Source: Impatiens glandulifera
Taxonomy: Eukaryota > Streptophyta > Magnoliopsida > Ericales > Balsaminaceae
Assembly: GCF_907164915.1 (NCBI RefSeq)
Contig: NC_061866.1
Coordinates: 46,617,370-46,681,369, forward strand
Direction: 5' to 3'
DNA: 64,000 nucleotides
Each line of letters opens with the position of its first letter. Position 1 is the stretch's first letter. The notes beneath the pieces were generated by a model. The model was not told the DNA's origin. It saw only the letters and a program-made list of their open reading frames with translations, and did not search any database. Shown here one piece after another: positions 1 through 11,574 of the stretch. The position numbers and the translations under genes were made by a program.

Positions 1-510
1 TAATTCTATAAACTTTATTAATAATTAAAAATTAAAATGTGAATAATAAAATCAAATTAAATTCAAACATGAATTAAAATATAAAATTTAATCCAAATAT
101 ATAATTTAAATTAATTAATTTAAAATACTTCAGATCAATTAACAAAATGTTCTTAATTTCTATTATAATCTATGAGATTATTATTATTAATTTATTAGTA
201 ATTTAGAAAAACTGTAACGTATCTTTCCTAAAACAAAATAAATAAAAATAAATAAAAAAAATAGTAAAAAATAATAATAAAAAAATTGTAAAAGAGGAGA
301 GAGTACACTCTGTGACCATTGTTGAATTAAAGATTAATGATTGATTAAATATTTATGTCAGTTTATTATTTTAATAATATAAATAGTATTTTTATTTAAT
401 TTTTATATAATCTCAAACTACACGATTATCTTTATCATTTTTCACTCTAGATTTTCAAGAGTTATTTTCTTATATTTGTAAATGTTCTTCGAGTTATTGA
501 CTCGACTATT
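1..510. repeat. Segmental duplicate of 13085-13510 (F-box cluster flank)
   Basis: AT-rich non-coding DNA. It aligns by eye, with small indels, to 13085-13510: both carry the same succession of blocks, ending in a shared stretch around TCTAGATTTTCAAGAG (about 447 and 13452). In both places the block lies to the left of minus-strand F-box material, so it is the downstream flank of an old duplicated gene unit. No gene is visible in it. The 510-1080 stretch that follows is AT-rich with nothing recognisable. Confidence 0.7.
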
Positions 511-1079
511 TCGGTTGTAACTCGGCGATTTGATTCATTACATGTTCAATGTGTAGTGATTCAAGTGTAGAATCATTACTAAATTCGTTATATCCCATTA
601 GAGAATTTCAACACAAATGAGAGATGATAAAACTGTTTTAAAAATATTAACCTTTATTTGGTGATTTCGTTCTTCATATACATTTAGTTTATTTCAAACA
701 TTGTATTTTTATATATTTATGTAATATAAAGACAAGATTATTATTAAAAATTTTGAAATGATTAAAAAATTTGTATTGTGAGAAAAATTTTAAAATTTAG
801 GAATAGTGAGAATTTATATTTTTTACATATAAATTAATTAAAATATATAAATATTATGTTAAATAAAAAAATATTTGTTTGAAACAACTCTTCAAATTTT
901 TAAATTAAAATTGTGATAGTTTGAGTCCATGGACGAAACGTTTCAAATTCTTGACAAAAATAATAATTAAACTATATTATTTTAACAAAAACTACAACAA
1001 AACATAAATAATGCATATCTGATATAGACCCTTATACAAACAGAACATTTTCATATTGTTCCTTAAACATGATTTTTGT

Positions 1080-1800
1080 ATGTTAAAATATCTATCCCGG
1101 CGTCAAACTTTTTTTCCTTTTCTAAAAAAAAGCTTTCATGGCATTAAATGATCAAATCTACATCAAATTTTAATATTCAAAGCTTAGGAATTTTCTATAT
1201 CAAACTTTAAATCAATTTAATCTAGAACATCATATCACCGTTTAGAATAAAAAACTTATAATCCAAACTTTTACCAAAATCTAAAACTTCTAATCAAATT
1301 GTGTTGTATTTTCTGGCCTATACACAAAAAACTTGTTTTTTCATACTAACATCATTGTCGCGATATTCTTGAAACCCTACAAACTTAACCGTCATTAAAT
1401 GATTAAGAAAAAAAATCGTTTTCGAAACTTGGTCTTCCCATTATCTAAAACTCTAGATCTAAAACGTTTTAAAGCTATGATCAATTCTGTATTGTGAACA
1501 AATTCTGAAGTTTCATATTTTCCGTTAAACTTCATTTTTAATACTAGATTATTATTATTGTCCTCTTAACTAAATTTAATTTTAGTTACTCTGCATTTAA
1601 ATTTCAATGTTTTCAAAGTTGTGTTATTATTTGCCCAAGCAAATAAAAATATCACAAGAACTTACTGAAACTAAAATAGAAAAAAAATTATTAAATAAAG
1701 AAATTCTACCTACATTGTACCACATTTATAAAATACATGTAATATTACAACAATGATTCTCGCGGAAAGAGTCGATTTTCCGTGACCAAAATAATTAAAC
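1080..1800. repeat. Duplicated block, paralogous to 8090-8950
   Basis: This AT-rich block aligns along most of its length with 8090-8950, in the same orientation. Shared landmarks include TTTTTGTATGTTAAAATAT, TCTAAAACTTTTGTAATCAAATT-like text and CACAAGAACTT near the end. The match is interrupted by indels of a few to about 50 bases, so the duplication is old. It includes a decayed FBD exon, described separately. It marks an extra, otherwise erased F-box gene copy. Confidence 0.7.
1343..1445 (-). pseudogene. Relic of an FBD exon (F-box family)
   Basis: Read on the minus strand, this stretch aligns with the last exon of the intact gene at 9781-11513. The equivalents of SFLNHLRRVK and the following G-F-x-E-x-D-x-D-I-S are still recognisable at nucleotide level (CTTAATCATTTAA, GTTAAGTTTG, AAGAATATCGCGAC). 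A long T-run insertion and indels break the frame and no other exon survives next to it. It is a dead remnant. Its counterpart lies at 8440-8570. Confidence 0.65.
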
Positions 1801-1962
1801 TCGTACCAATTTAATCATGTATCATCAACTCTATGTATAAATTTAAACATATTCAATATTTTTTTAATGAATAATGTAAGAATATTTATTAATTAAATAA
1901 ATGTGAAATAAAATACTAATTATTTTTCAATATTTAAGCAAAAATAAAAAAGAATTGATAGT

Positions 1963-3072
1963 TTATTGAAATACAAACTTAACTTTAGAAGATGCCTTTG
2001 AACATTTCATTAACGCGGACTTGATAATTTTTCGACGAGCCAATCCTATTTTAGCATCCACTCCGAAGATTAAAACCATTTCTTCTAGAACATTTCCATA
2101 CTTGAGTAAGAAATTTACCAGACTAATGTCTTTGTAACATTGTAAAAAACCGTCCAACTTGACCATCCTTGTGTGATTAAGAAATGAACTCATTTCCGAA
2201 ATTTGTTCTTCCCATATTTATCGTCGGTTGGGCCATTCATCTGTTGATATAATTTCAACTAATCAATCCCAAAACACATCAAAATAAAAGTATTACACTA
2301 CATTAAGATTAATAAATAGATAATTGAGTATGACAAATAATACTCACCAGCCTCATGTCCACCTTCACATATTTATCAATTGTGATGACAAGCGTATGGA
2401 GGTAAGGAGAGTTTTTGAAGAGCGTAGCAATGGCGGAAAAGTTATTGTAGCCGATCAAGTTATAATATTTGATGGAAATTTCGAGTGTTCTTAAACTCAA
2501 ATTTATTTAATGAAGTTTTCATAACATCATTTATTGAGAAAATCTGTGAAAGAAACAATTAATTGAATTACGTCTCTCTTCATTACCGACGGTTTAATAA
2601 GATCTTGGAAGTCATCAAATATTATATTTAACTTTAAAACCCTTAAACGTCCGCAATTGATGATGTTCCACGGTATATCGAAGTAAGGTATGTTCTTCAC
2701 CTTCACGTATAGTTCTTCAATATCGTTAATTTTTGGGTATTGGATTAACATGTTGAAGGCCCTTGAACTTAATTCAGAGGATTTCAACTTTAGGGTTTTG
2801 ATGGCAAAGTTGGTGTCGTGTAGGGAGAAAATTTTGTTGAGGAAATTGATGTCTTTAACATCGGTTGGTGGTTCACTGGGACTAAGGTCATACGTAGTTG
2901 TACTAGGTGGTTTATGTCGAGAAGCGGCGATTGTTGTGAAATCGAGATAGGGGATGGAAGAAAAAACCATCTTCCAACGATGTGAAAGGATGAGAGTTTG
3001 GGCTGCGGATCTGATGGGTACGACACGGAGAATTTCATGGATGATATGGTCTGGAAGCTCACTGATTAGATC
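1963..3072 (-). pseudogene. F-box/FBD pseudogene A, internally deleted
   Basis: The minus strand encodes a plant F-box (SELPDHIIHEIL, then LILSHRWK and SIPYLDF) followed by part of an LRR-like region. It then jumps directly into material that belongs to intron 1 and exon 2 of its paralogue at 15925-22007. Several lesions are visible against the paralogues. The start codon and first residues (MNPNE-type) are missing through a short deletion just upstream of DLISELPDH. The whole second half of the LRR region is deleted, with a junction near 2575. Exon 2 has lost two bases near 2496 (ACTCTCAAA to ACTCAAA). The FBD exon has a one-base loss near 2213 (TATTGGG to TATGGG). Intact relatives act as substrate adaptors of SCF ubiquitin ligases; this copy cannot make a full protein. 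Confidence 0.85.
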
Positions 3073-3289
3073 CAGTGAGTGATAGATGATGAAGAGAAAT
3101 AAGGGTTTATGGCGACCTGTCACTGGATGAAAGAAATTTGAGAATGAGAATGTATATTTAATACTTGTAATTACAATATAATAACTGTTTTTATAGGTAG
3201 GACTCATAACATATTAAATTAATAAAAAAATTCTTCCAATTATAATTTAATTACACTAATTTAAGATATTTTTTTTCCATAATTAAAAT

Positions 3290-3610
3290 ATCCCTCCTTA
3301 ATTAGAATATTTATTTTAATATATTTCTTAATTAGAATATTTTTTCTTAAATTAGAATATCTCTTCTTAAATTAGAAGATTTTTATAATCTATTCCTTAA
3401 TTAGAATATTCTTTCTATTATTTTCTTAACTAGAATATTCATTAGATTGGGTCGTTACTTCCTTAATTAGAATATTCCTTCTTAATTTAGAATATTTCTT
3501 CTAATATTTTTCTTAATTAGAATATCTCTTTTTAAATTAGAAGGTTTTCTAATTCATTCCTTAATTAGAATATCTCTTCTTAACTAGAATATTCTTTAGA
3601 TTGGTTCTAT
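3290..3610. repeat. Minisatellite with TTAATTAGAATAT core, about 157 bp x 2
   Basis: The motif CTTAATTAGAATAT recurs about a dozen times at irregular short spacing. It forms a higher-order repeat: 3295-3452 and 3453-3609 match each other, each ending in AGATTGG. It lies immediately upstream of F-box pseudogene A. No coding or RNA feature is seen in it. The rest of 3207-4740 is AT-rich DNA; the part at about 3660-3860 resembles the upstream flank of the F-box copies at 22080-22200 and 45880-46010. Confidence 0.8.
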
Positions 3611-4526
3611 ATAGACAATTGAGTCTCATTTAGGTTAAGAAGATTAGCTAACTGTAAGGCCAAGATGCCTCACAGATTTTAACGACCCTCGACATCCTAA
3701 CCGTGCTACAAATGAGTCGTAACATGCCGCCCATTAACTGTTTTATTGTGCTTTAAAAAAGAAAAGGCCCAAAGCAACACTAAAACTCTTAATAGGCTAA
3801 TAAAAAATAATTCTTATATATCTTAATTATAAGAAAGTTTAGATATAAATAATATTCATGTTTTTTTTTTATTATTTGATAACTTGAGTTATCCTATAAT
3901 TAAATATATTAAATGATTATTTTAAATAAGTAAATTTAATAATGTGAAAATATGTTAAAAATAATATGTTAAAATATAAAATTTATTTTAAAAGTAAAAA
4001 AAGAGCCGAATGCTATTATAAAAAAAATATATTAAAAGATCACTTTATCTTTTTAAATTTAAAAAAATTAATGATATATATTATAATAAAATAAAAATAT
4101 AATTATATCTAAATTAATTATCAAATAAACACAATATATATATATATTATTAACTCATATTTAATGTTATATATAAATTTATTTATTTTTATATTAGAAG
4201 TACAACAATTTTTTTATTTTCTTTGATTATAATTCATTTAATTATTTTTTACGAAATTATTTTCAAACATTATCAAATAAAAAAAATATAATTATATCTA
4301 AACTAATTATAAAATAAAAAATATGATAAATATATTCATTCGTTAGTCTCTTTTTTATATATATATATATATATTAGGTTAACAAATTATAATTGAAGGT
4401 AATAGTTAATAAAATATAATATTTATTTTAATTATTTTTATTTAATATATTAAATTATATATTTTAATACATTAAATTTATTAACTAATATAAGTAATAT
4501 ATAAGGGTATAATAGTTTAGATGTAT

Positions 4527-4531
<5 letters not shown>

Positions 4532-4575
<44 letters not shown>
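4532..4575. repeat. (TA)n microsatellite
   Basis: An uninterrupted run of 22 TA dinucleotides. A shorter TA run lies at about 4356-4374. The surroundings (3860-4740) are AT-rich spacer with no gene visible. Confidence 0.95.
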
Positions 4576-4580
<5 letters not shown>

Positions 4581-4739
4581 TTTAGATATTTTCAACCAAC
4601 TGAAATATTAAATAATTAAATTTTAGATATTTTTATTTATTAATTTAATTTTTTTATCTCTTGATATTTAAATATTAAGTACTTAGAATTGTATTTAGAT
4701 CTTAATTTTCAGTTTTATCAAATATAAGCCTTAATTAAT

Positions 4740-5040
4740 AATCTAGTTTAAGGAAGCTTGTTCTTGTTTGGGTTTTGACATTTTGCTTTTTTATCTTATG
4801 TTTTGTTTATGCTTCAAATTTGTCTTGTCAACACCTTGAACTATATAAGTTATAAAGATTGAAGGTGGACAGCTATTTCTTTATTGATTGTCAATTTATT
4901 TATTTAAAAAAAAAACTTAAGTTAAAATAGTGTCGTACAGTTATGATTGTGCTAACTTTCTAACTTGAAAAGAAAGAAATAGTTGTTGATATAATTAGAG
5001 CCGATACTATTTGTTATAACTTTTTTTCTTCTTTAAATTA
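4740..5040. repeat. Inverted copy of 22795-23050
   Basis: The reverse complement of this block aligns with 22795-23050. Shared text includes CTATATAAGTTATAAAGATT-like sequence, GGTGGACAG, and GATACTATTTGTTA at the far end. The neighbouring block 5955-6310 matches 23070-23400 in direct orientation, so the two halves of one upstream flank have been rearranged relative to each other. No coding content is seen. Confidence 0.7.
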
Positions 5041-5209
5041 GGGAAAGACGCGTAAATTTTGAAATTAGATGAAGTTAAATCATTATTTTGGATTTTGTAT
5101 TCTTTCAAGAAAAAAAAAATAGTTAAAAAAATTAAGAGCTTAACAATATTAAAAATTTGGACCAACTTGTATTATAGTTCAGTTCTCAACTATAATAACT
5201 TTAATTATA

Positions 5210-5400
5210 GGTACCTTAATACTCATTTTGCATGATTCTAGGCAGACAACAATTCAATTGAATCTTATAGCATGGACAACAAATCCAATATCCCATTGTT
5301 AAAACTCTAGATAATAAATTCATTTAGATTTGTTTATCATAAATTTAATCTCTTGAAAATCTGTAAGGGGTTTGAAAACTTAATATTTATCCCTCCTTAG
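5210..5400. repeat. Inverted copy of about 46300-46540
   Basis: It contains GCAGACAACAATTCAATTG followed by a block whose reverse complement is found at about 46300-46540. It is part of the dispersed flank of the F-box units. The stretch 5400-5955 is AT-rich with nothing recognisable. Confidence 0.65.
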
Positions 5401-5954
5401 ATATATTCTTAATGGGACGACTCAACTGCAAACCTACACAACATTTCTCAATATTTCTAATTTAAAAGAAAAAAACGTTAATGTAATATGATATAAATGA
5501 GAGTAAATTAAATAATAACGATAAAAGTAATAAAAAAACATTAATGTCTAAAGTTTTACTAAATACACAATAAAATAATAAAAAAATATAATAAAAAAAT
5601 ATTCATCAACGAATAAATATAAAAAGTAATGTTAATTAAAAATGAGTTCACCCCTAACTTATATCAATACTTCCAATTGTAATGAATAATCTTTAAGAGA
5701 CTTAATTAAGTTATTCTATAATTAATTAACTATTTCAATTGATAGAATCGAATTATAAAAACAAATGGTTATATAAAAAGCAAATGATATCATACAGCCA
5801 AAGGATATGAAGTATGCAAGAAATAAATTTAACCTATCAATTCTTAGAAAGTGAGAAATACCAATTAAGAAAAGTATAATCAACAAAATATTCCAAAAAC
5901 TATCAACTTAGGACTGATTTGAGCCTCTACGTGGATTCCAATGAAAAAGTTTAA

Positions 5955-6310
5955 AAAATATACAAAAGTTTTTCATAATAGAATTTTCCTTAAATTAGTA
6001 GTTTATTTTAATATTTACTATGTTTAGTTTTAGCTGACATTTGGATCATTTTCAAATTATTAGCTGACATATTATTAAAAAATCATGTCAATGCAAACAG
6101 TAAAGAAAATCCTTCATTAAGATTGAGTTAAATAAATTTGATTCTTTTGGATAACCTTGACATTACTTTATCTATTGGATAAATATATGACTTTCCAATC
6201 TTAATATAGCATTAATAAAGCAAATAAACTGAAATGATGTACAAAATAGTGTAACAAATTTTGTGCTGAAAAGTGAAAATCTAACTAAGATTAATAAAAA
6301 AAAAATAGAT
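5955..6310. repeat. Direct copy of 23070-23400
   Basis: About 350 bases are almost the same as 23070-23400 in the same orientation. Both contain TTAGCTGACATTTGGATCAT and AAACTGAAATGATGTACAAA. The match is closer than for other duplicated blocks in the cluster, so this exchange is younger or was homogenised. No gene is visible. Confidence 0.8.
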
Positions 6311-6429
6311 GTCATTCTTTAAAATCAAAATCTAAGTCAGACATTGATCAGAATCTAAAGATCTTAAGAATTCTTTCATCCAAATTAATCTCATCTCAAT
6401 GTACACATGATAGAAATGAGGTGTTTGGC

Positions 6430-6930
6430 CAATTGTACTCAGACTAATAATATATATTATATTATTATATTCTATATTAATACATAGTATTCTATATTAT
6501 AGAATAGACATTAAAGGTTTTCAATCACAATACACAAATTTGAGGGAAACAAGACAGAGAGCAAGACAAAAGCAGGCGTTAGGGGAGGAAAAAAAAGATT
6601 TTATTCATTAATTACTTTCACTTCTCTTTCAAGATAGTTCTTAAAGGTTTATGTAATCTTTCTAGTTGTAAACCTTCTTTCGTAAGAAATTTGTATTACC
6701 CATTATAGACGATATTATAGTTGATGGTTTAAGCGACCTAAGGGTCCCGTGATTTTTTTACTCTTGTTAAAGAGTTTTCCACACTAAAGCTCATGTCTCT
6801 TTTTCTATTAATTGTTTGCTGCTTGGTTGAATGAAGATCGTTAGCTTATAAACAGGGCACTAAAACCAAAAAGAAATTTATTCCGCATTAGGTTCTTTCT
6901 ATACACAATTACAATATAAACAACTAGAAT
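6430..6930 (+). mobile_element. Probable Copia LTR remnant (solo or partial)
   Basis: The text resembles the body of Ty1/copia LTRs: TTGAGGGAAAC, TTCTAGTTGTAAACC, GGGTCCCGTGATTTTTTTAC, then GAGTTTTCCACACTAAA and ATTCCGCATTAGG. No internal retrotransposon domain, second LTR or target duplication was found beside it, so it would be a solo LTR or a fragment. The ends are approximate. The call rests on general resemblance to known LTR texts, not on a search. Confidence 0.4.
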
Positions 6931-7034
6931 AGAATAATTGACATTGGCTGAGAAACTATGTATCATTGTTCACAAAAGGCAATCTTTTATAAACAATGCT
7001 AAACATTCGTTTATTCGCTCGTTTTATCTATAAA

Positions 7035-7182
7035 AATTAGGACGGGCTCATCTAATTATTAAAAAATGGGTCAAACTTACGTTTATTCGCTCGTTTTATC
7101 TATAAATTTTCTGTTATTTTCTTAAACACAACTCAAATATTTTTAAGCCCACCCCAACTCAAATTTCTGGGTCCGTCCTGGC
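7035..7182. mobile_element. hAT-like MITE with broken interior
   Basis: The left end AGGACGGGCTCA and the right end TGGGTCCGTCCTGG form imperfect terminal inverted repeats. The right interior (AGCCCACCCCAACTC) matches, in reverse, the element at about 36748-37013. A 24-base stretch, TTTATTCGCTCGTTTTATCT plus the following bases, occurs twice (7009 and 7080), once outside and once inside the element. This points to a local duplication after insertion. Family assignment is tentative. Confidence 0.45.
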
Positions 7183-7339
7183 TTTTGTGTATATTATCAT
7201 CAATAAAAGGATATTGCTTTCAAGTATCAAAGCATCAATTGCTTAAGCATACGAGACATGTCTCTCATTGATTTAACATATGGAACATGGAAACGAAAGA
7301 ACCAACTATCGAAAAACAAAAACAATGTATGCTGAAATC

Positions 7340-7740
7340 GTGTTTGAACTATATATATTCGACCTCTCTCTTTGTATGTTTTTGAATTTTTTGTTTTTCA
7401 TACATTTTCTTAACTTGTATTTCTCACCCTCTAATATGATGTAGAGAATTGATAAGTTCAATTTCATGTCTTGTATTATAATATTGTTACATACATCACT
7501 ACAAAGATGAGAGTAATTGATTCGTTAGAATTTGAAGTATTGAGAAAGTATTGAGAATGTGTTGCGTATGATTTCTTGTTCGGTCGATGATCCATACAAC
7601 GATTACTTTAAGAAGCATCTTGCGAGACATGTGGGTGACAAGAAGATGGAACTAAAAGAGAGATATATGTATTCTGAATATTTAAGGGACTTTCAAGTGA
7701 TGTTGAATTTAGGATAGACACATCTAAATGAATTTTTTTT
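7340..7740. repeat. Duplicated block, paralogous to 9190-9530
   Basis: The block aligns with 9190-9530 from CGACCTCTCTCTTT to GACACATCTAAATG. A third, more decayed relative lies at about 46060-46440. It contains the short open frame described next and forms part of the downstream flank of the intact F-box gene at 9781-11513. Confidence 0.7.
7568..7717 (+). other. Short open frame, 49 codons, unknown
   Basis: This is an ATG-to-TAG frame that starts MISCSVDDPYNDYF and runs through KKHLARHVG to LNLG. The paralogous block at about 9359-9520 carries the same frame. Differences in the best-conserved core (NDYFKKHLARHVG) are mostly at third codon positions, but that copy stops early with TAG after MELK. 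This pattern suggests both descend from a real coding exon. The family is not recognised. There is no clear promoter or splice context, so this may be a captured gene fragment rather than a working gene. Confidence 0.3.
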
Positions 7741-8089
7741 ATCCTAAAAAAAGTATATTTTGAGAAAAAATTAAAAATTAAAAATTTTGAATTTTGAAAA
7801 TTAATATTTTTAATTTTTGTATGTAAATTAATTAAAAAATATATATATTCGGCTTAAGTTTAAAAAAAAAAAAACATTTGTTTGAGATAAAGCTTCAAAA
7901 TTTTAAATTGTGATAGTTTATGACTATAAATCCATTCAAAGCTAAGCTTGGATAAAAACTATTCAAGTTCAAAACTTAAATATCAAATAAGCTATAATAT
8001 TCTAACCAAACAACGACCAAACCTAAATAAAGCATTTATGATATAGACTTCCAAGCAATTTCATATTGTTCATTAAACACAATTTTTGT

Positions 8090-8950
8090 ATGTTAAAATA
8101 TGATAGATTATTGAGAAAAGGAATTTGAGTGAGAAATATTTATCCCGGCATCTATCTTTTTTTTCCTTTTCTAAAAAAAAAAAACTTTCATTTCATTAAA
8201 TGATCAAATTTACATCAAATTTTAATATTAAAAAAGCTCAGTGATTTTACTTATCAAACTTTAAATCAATTTAATCTAGATTAACTAATTAAAACATGTC
8301 TAAAACATCATATAACCTATTTAGAATAAAAAAATTTATAAGCCAAACTTTCACCAAAATCTAAAACTTTTGTAATCAAATTGTGTTGATTGTCTATACC
8401 TATACACAAAACATGCATTTCTATAACTTTTTCATGCTTAGTAAGAACTTTGTCATACTAACATCTATGTCGCAATATTCTTGAAATTCTACAAACTTAA
8501 CCATATTAGATCTTAGATGATTAAGAAAAAAAAAAACATTTTCGAAACTTGATCTTCCCATTATTCAAAACTCTAGATCTCAAACGTTTAAAAGCACCCA
8601 ATTCTGTATTGTGAAATTCTAAAGTTTCATATTTTCTGCAAACTTCTATTTTTTAGATACTTGGAGAGACAGCTAATAGATGTTTATAGATCAATGTTCA
8701 ACTAATTGCAAAAGTTGCAGGTTATTATTGTCTCTTAATTAGATTTAATTTTAGTTACTGTGCAATTTCTGCATTTAAATTTCAATGTGTTATTATTTTC
8801 CCTAGCAAATCAAATTATCACAAGAACTTGTTGAACTTAAAATAGATTTTTTTTTTATTAAAAAAATATTATATGTTGTTAGTTATAGTACATACATTGT
8901 ACCACATTTACAGAATACATGTAATATTATAGCAGCAGTGATTCTAAGTG
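8090..8950. repeat. Duplicated block, paralogous to 1080-1800
   Basis: Same-orientation counterpart of 1080-1800, with additional small insertions (for example after TTAAAATATGATAG near 8094). It includes the decayed FBD exon at 8440-8570. The remaining DNA up to 9190 is AT-rich with no gene visible. Confidence 0.7.
8440..8570 (-). pseudogene. Relic of an FBD exon (F-box family)
   Basis: Minus-strand text matches the FBD exon of the intact gene just to its right: CTTAATCATCTAAGATC corresponds to the SFLNHL segment, and ATTGCGACATAGATGTTAG to the C-D-K-D-I-S segment. A run of Ts and several indels destroy the frame. It is the partner of the relic at 1343-1445 and shows that another F-box gene once stood here. 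Confidence 0.65.
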
Positions 8951-9780
8951 GAAAGAGTATCTAAGAGATCAAAACATCATTTATTTAATTAAAAAAACTA
9001 ATTACAACAATTATTGAAAAGTATATAACTAATTAAAAAATTAAGATCTCCAAAACAGAGCGTTCTTGTACTCAAAGTCATGTTAAAATGGGTTTCTTCT
9101 ATATCAGATTAATGAAACAAAAACTATATAATAATAAAACAATAGAATGACTGAAACATTACAGAAAATCTATTATGAAATTAAAGTTAATATAGTTTCG
9201 ACCTCTCTCTTTTGGAAATATTTTGTTGTTCATACATTTTCATAATTTGTATTTCTCACCCTCTAATATGATGTAGATAAATAATAAGTTCAATTTCATG
9301 TCTTGCATACTCATATGATTATATACATTACTACGAAGATGTGGGTTGTATATGATTTATTGTTGGGTCGATTATCCCTACAACAACGATTATTTTAAGA
9401 AGCATCTCGCAAGACATGTGGGTGGCAAGAAGATGGAACTAAAATAGAGAGATATATTTATGCTGAATATCTAAGTGTCTTTCAAGTGATATTCAATTTA
9501 TGATAGACACATCTAAATGGATTTTATTATCCTTACTTGCTCGACAAAAGAGTAGGATAGATCACAACATAAACTATGAGAAAAGGGCATGGTTTCATTA
9601 ACAAACTTCATCAAACACATACCAAGCAAACCATTATTAGATCATCAACTTCATATATAATTTAAGTATATTCAATACATTTTGTCAACAATATAAGAAT
9701 GCATTAATGTAAATAATTGCGAAGTAAAGTAATTGTCATTTTTAATGTTAAAGCAAAAAAAAATTGAAATGAGTGGTAGT

Positions 9781-11513
9781 TTATTTAAATACAACCTCAA
9801 CTTTACAAGATGCCCGGCGCCATCTTGTTACCATATGCTTAATCTTTTTCTGACATTCAAATCGTAAATTACTATCAAATTCGAAACACAAAATCATTTC
9901 TTCCAGAACTTTTCCGTTCTGGAGTAAGAACTTTACGAGACTAATATCTTTGTCGCATTCTAAAAAACCCTTCAACTTAACTCTCCTTAAATGATTAAGA
10001 AAAGACCTCATTTCTGGAATTTGACTTTTCCAAAATTTATCGTCGCTTGAGTCACTCATCAACTGCAAACGTAAATTCAACTAATTAATTCCAAAACGCA
10101 CACATAAAAGAAGTAGCCGACACCAAATTTGTGTACAAAAATGATTTAAAATAATAAATAGATAATTGAGTGTGCGAAAACAATACTCACCTGTTGTTTT
10201 CTATCGCAAATAATAAGACTCCTATCGCACTTAATAAGTGTGTTTTTTATTATAAGTGTATCAAGATAAGGAGAGTTTTTGAATAGCGTAGCAATTGCTA
10301 AAATGTTGTTGTAGCCGTTAAAGCGATAATATTCAATGCAAATGTTGAGTTTTCTTAATCTCTCAAATTTATTTACTAAAATTTGCTTATCATCGTTTCT
10401 CGAGAAAATCTGTAAAACAAAAAAAAAACATTAATAGTAATAACAGTTCTAACATCCACATGAAAAGGAAGAAAAGTGTAAAAGTACCTCAATAGATTGA
10501 AATTTAAACTTTAAAAACTTAGCATGAGATAGAGCCGTTATCATATTCGACCAACTTTGTATTTGATCTGGTTCTATAAAGTAATTATTGAAGTGAACCT
10601 CAGATGGAAATAAACCAATGACTGCCTTCTCTAAGAGATTAAATTTCTCCAAAACAGGGATATGAGTTGAATGCATATCCACCCATTTCAGAACCTTCAT
10701 TAAAGGAGCAATAATTCTAATCTTAACCGTACCGATATAATCAAAACAATTTTCCACTTTCAATGTCTCTAGCTTTAGTCCATAAATATCCAATTTCTTA
10801 AGCTCAAAACAATCTTTCATGACCAAATCTTTCAGCTCACTACATCTCACGTTAAGCTCTTTCAAATCGTAACACGATTCCAGAATCAACTTCTTCAGAT
10901 ATGGAAAGGAAGAGTCTGTGAATATGTCCAACAATGTTGTTCTATTATCATGATGGGTAAACATAAGAAAAGATTGTTGAGATAGGATCATAGTGTGGAG
11001 CAATTTGAATTCTCTGTTTTTCAGCATCAATGGTTGGGTAAGCTTAAAGTCTAAACACAAGATATTTAATCTTAAAACTCTCAAAGACTTGTAATTGATG
11101 ATGTTCGACGGGATATTGACGATTTCTCGGGTCTTCAAATTCACCTCTAGCTCTTCGATATTCATAATATTTGGGTAATTGGTTAGGCAGTTAAAGGCAG
11201 TTGAACTTAAAACAAAGGATTTCAACTTGAGGGTTCTGATTGATACGTTGTTGTCACGCAAATTGAAGACATTGTTGATGAAATTTATGTCTTTGGATGA
11301 ATTCACACTGCTTCTAGTGTGTAACTCCATGGTTGTGAAATCGAGGTCAGGGATGGAGGAAAATAGGCTCTTCCAGCGTTTTGAAAGGATGATAGTTTGG
11401 GCGGCGGATTTGATTGGTAAAAAACATAAAATATCGTGGATGATGTGGTCGGGAAGCTCGCTGATTCGATCCTCCTTAATGAGGCATTCACGTTCGTAAT
11501 CATTAGGGTTCAT
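9781..11513 (-). CDS. F-box/LRR/FBD protein B, apparently intact
   Basis: Three exons on the minus strand: 10488-11513, 10191-10409 and 9781-10062. The introns are 78 and 128 bp with GT..AG borders (donors GTACTT and GTGAGT, acceptors TTTACAG and TTTGCAG). All junctions are phase 0 and the product is 508 residues. The start chosen is the MNPND methionine at 11513, because the frame further upstream runs into the TATA box. The F-box is at about residues 15-58 (SELPDHIIHDIL, SAAQTIILSKRWK). Degenerate leucine-rich repeats follow to about residue 342. Exon 2 carries the F-x-G-Y-N-N..LFKNSPYLDTL block and exon 3 the FBD (SFLNHLRRVK, LVKFLLQNGKVLEEM). By family, such proteins are SCF ubiquitin-ligase adaptors that bind SKP1 through the F-box; the target here is unknown. 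No lesion was seen. Confidence 0.88.
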
Positions 11514-11565
11514 TTTTTTTTGGAGGATGATGAAACGATTGTGAAGGAGAGTTAGGAAGAAACAA

Positions 11566-11574
11566 GGATTTATA
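11566..11574 (-). promoter_or_regulatory. TATA box of F-box gene B
   Basis: The minus strand reads TATAAATCC about 55 bases upstream of the ATG, preceded by GGCGGCAGC. The same GC-rich box joined to an ATAAA motif sits at the same place in paralogues: 22049-22062, about 48886-48903 and, weaker, 3103-3115 and 45107-45118. Conservation among copies supports a core-promoter role. Confidence 0.6.
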
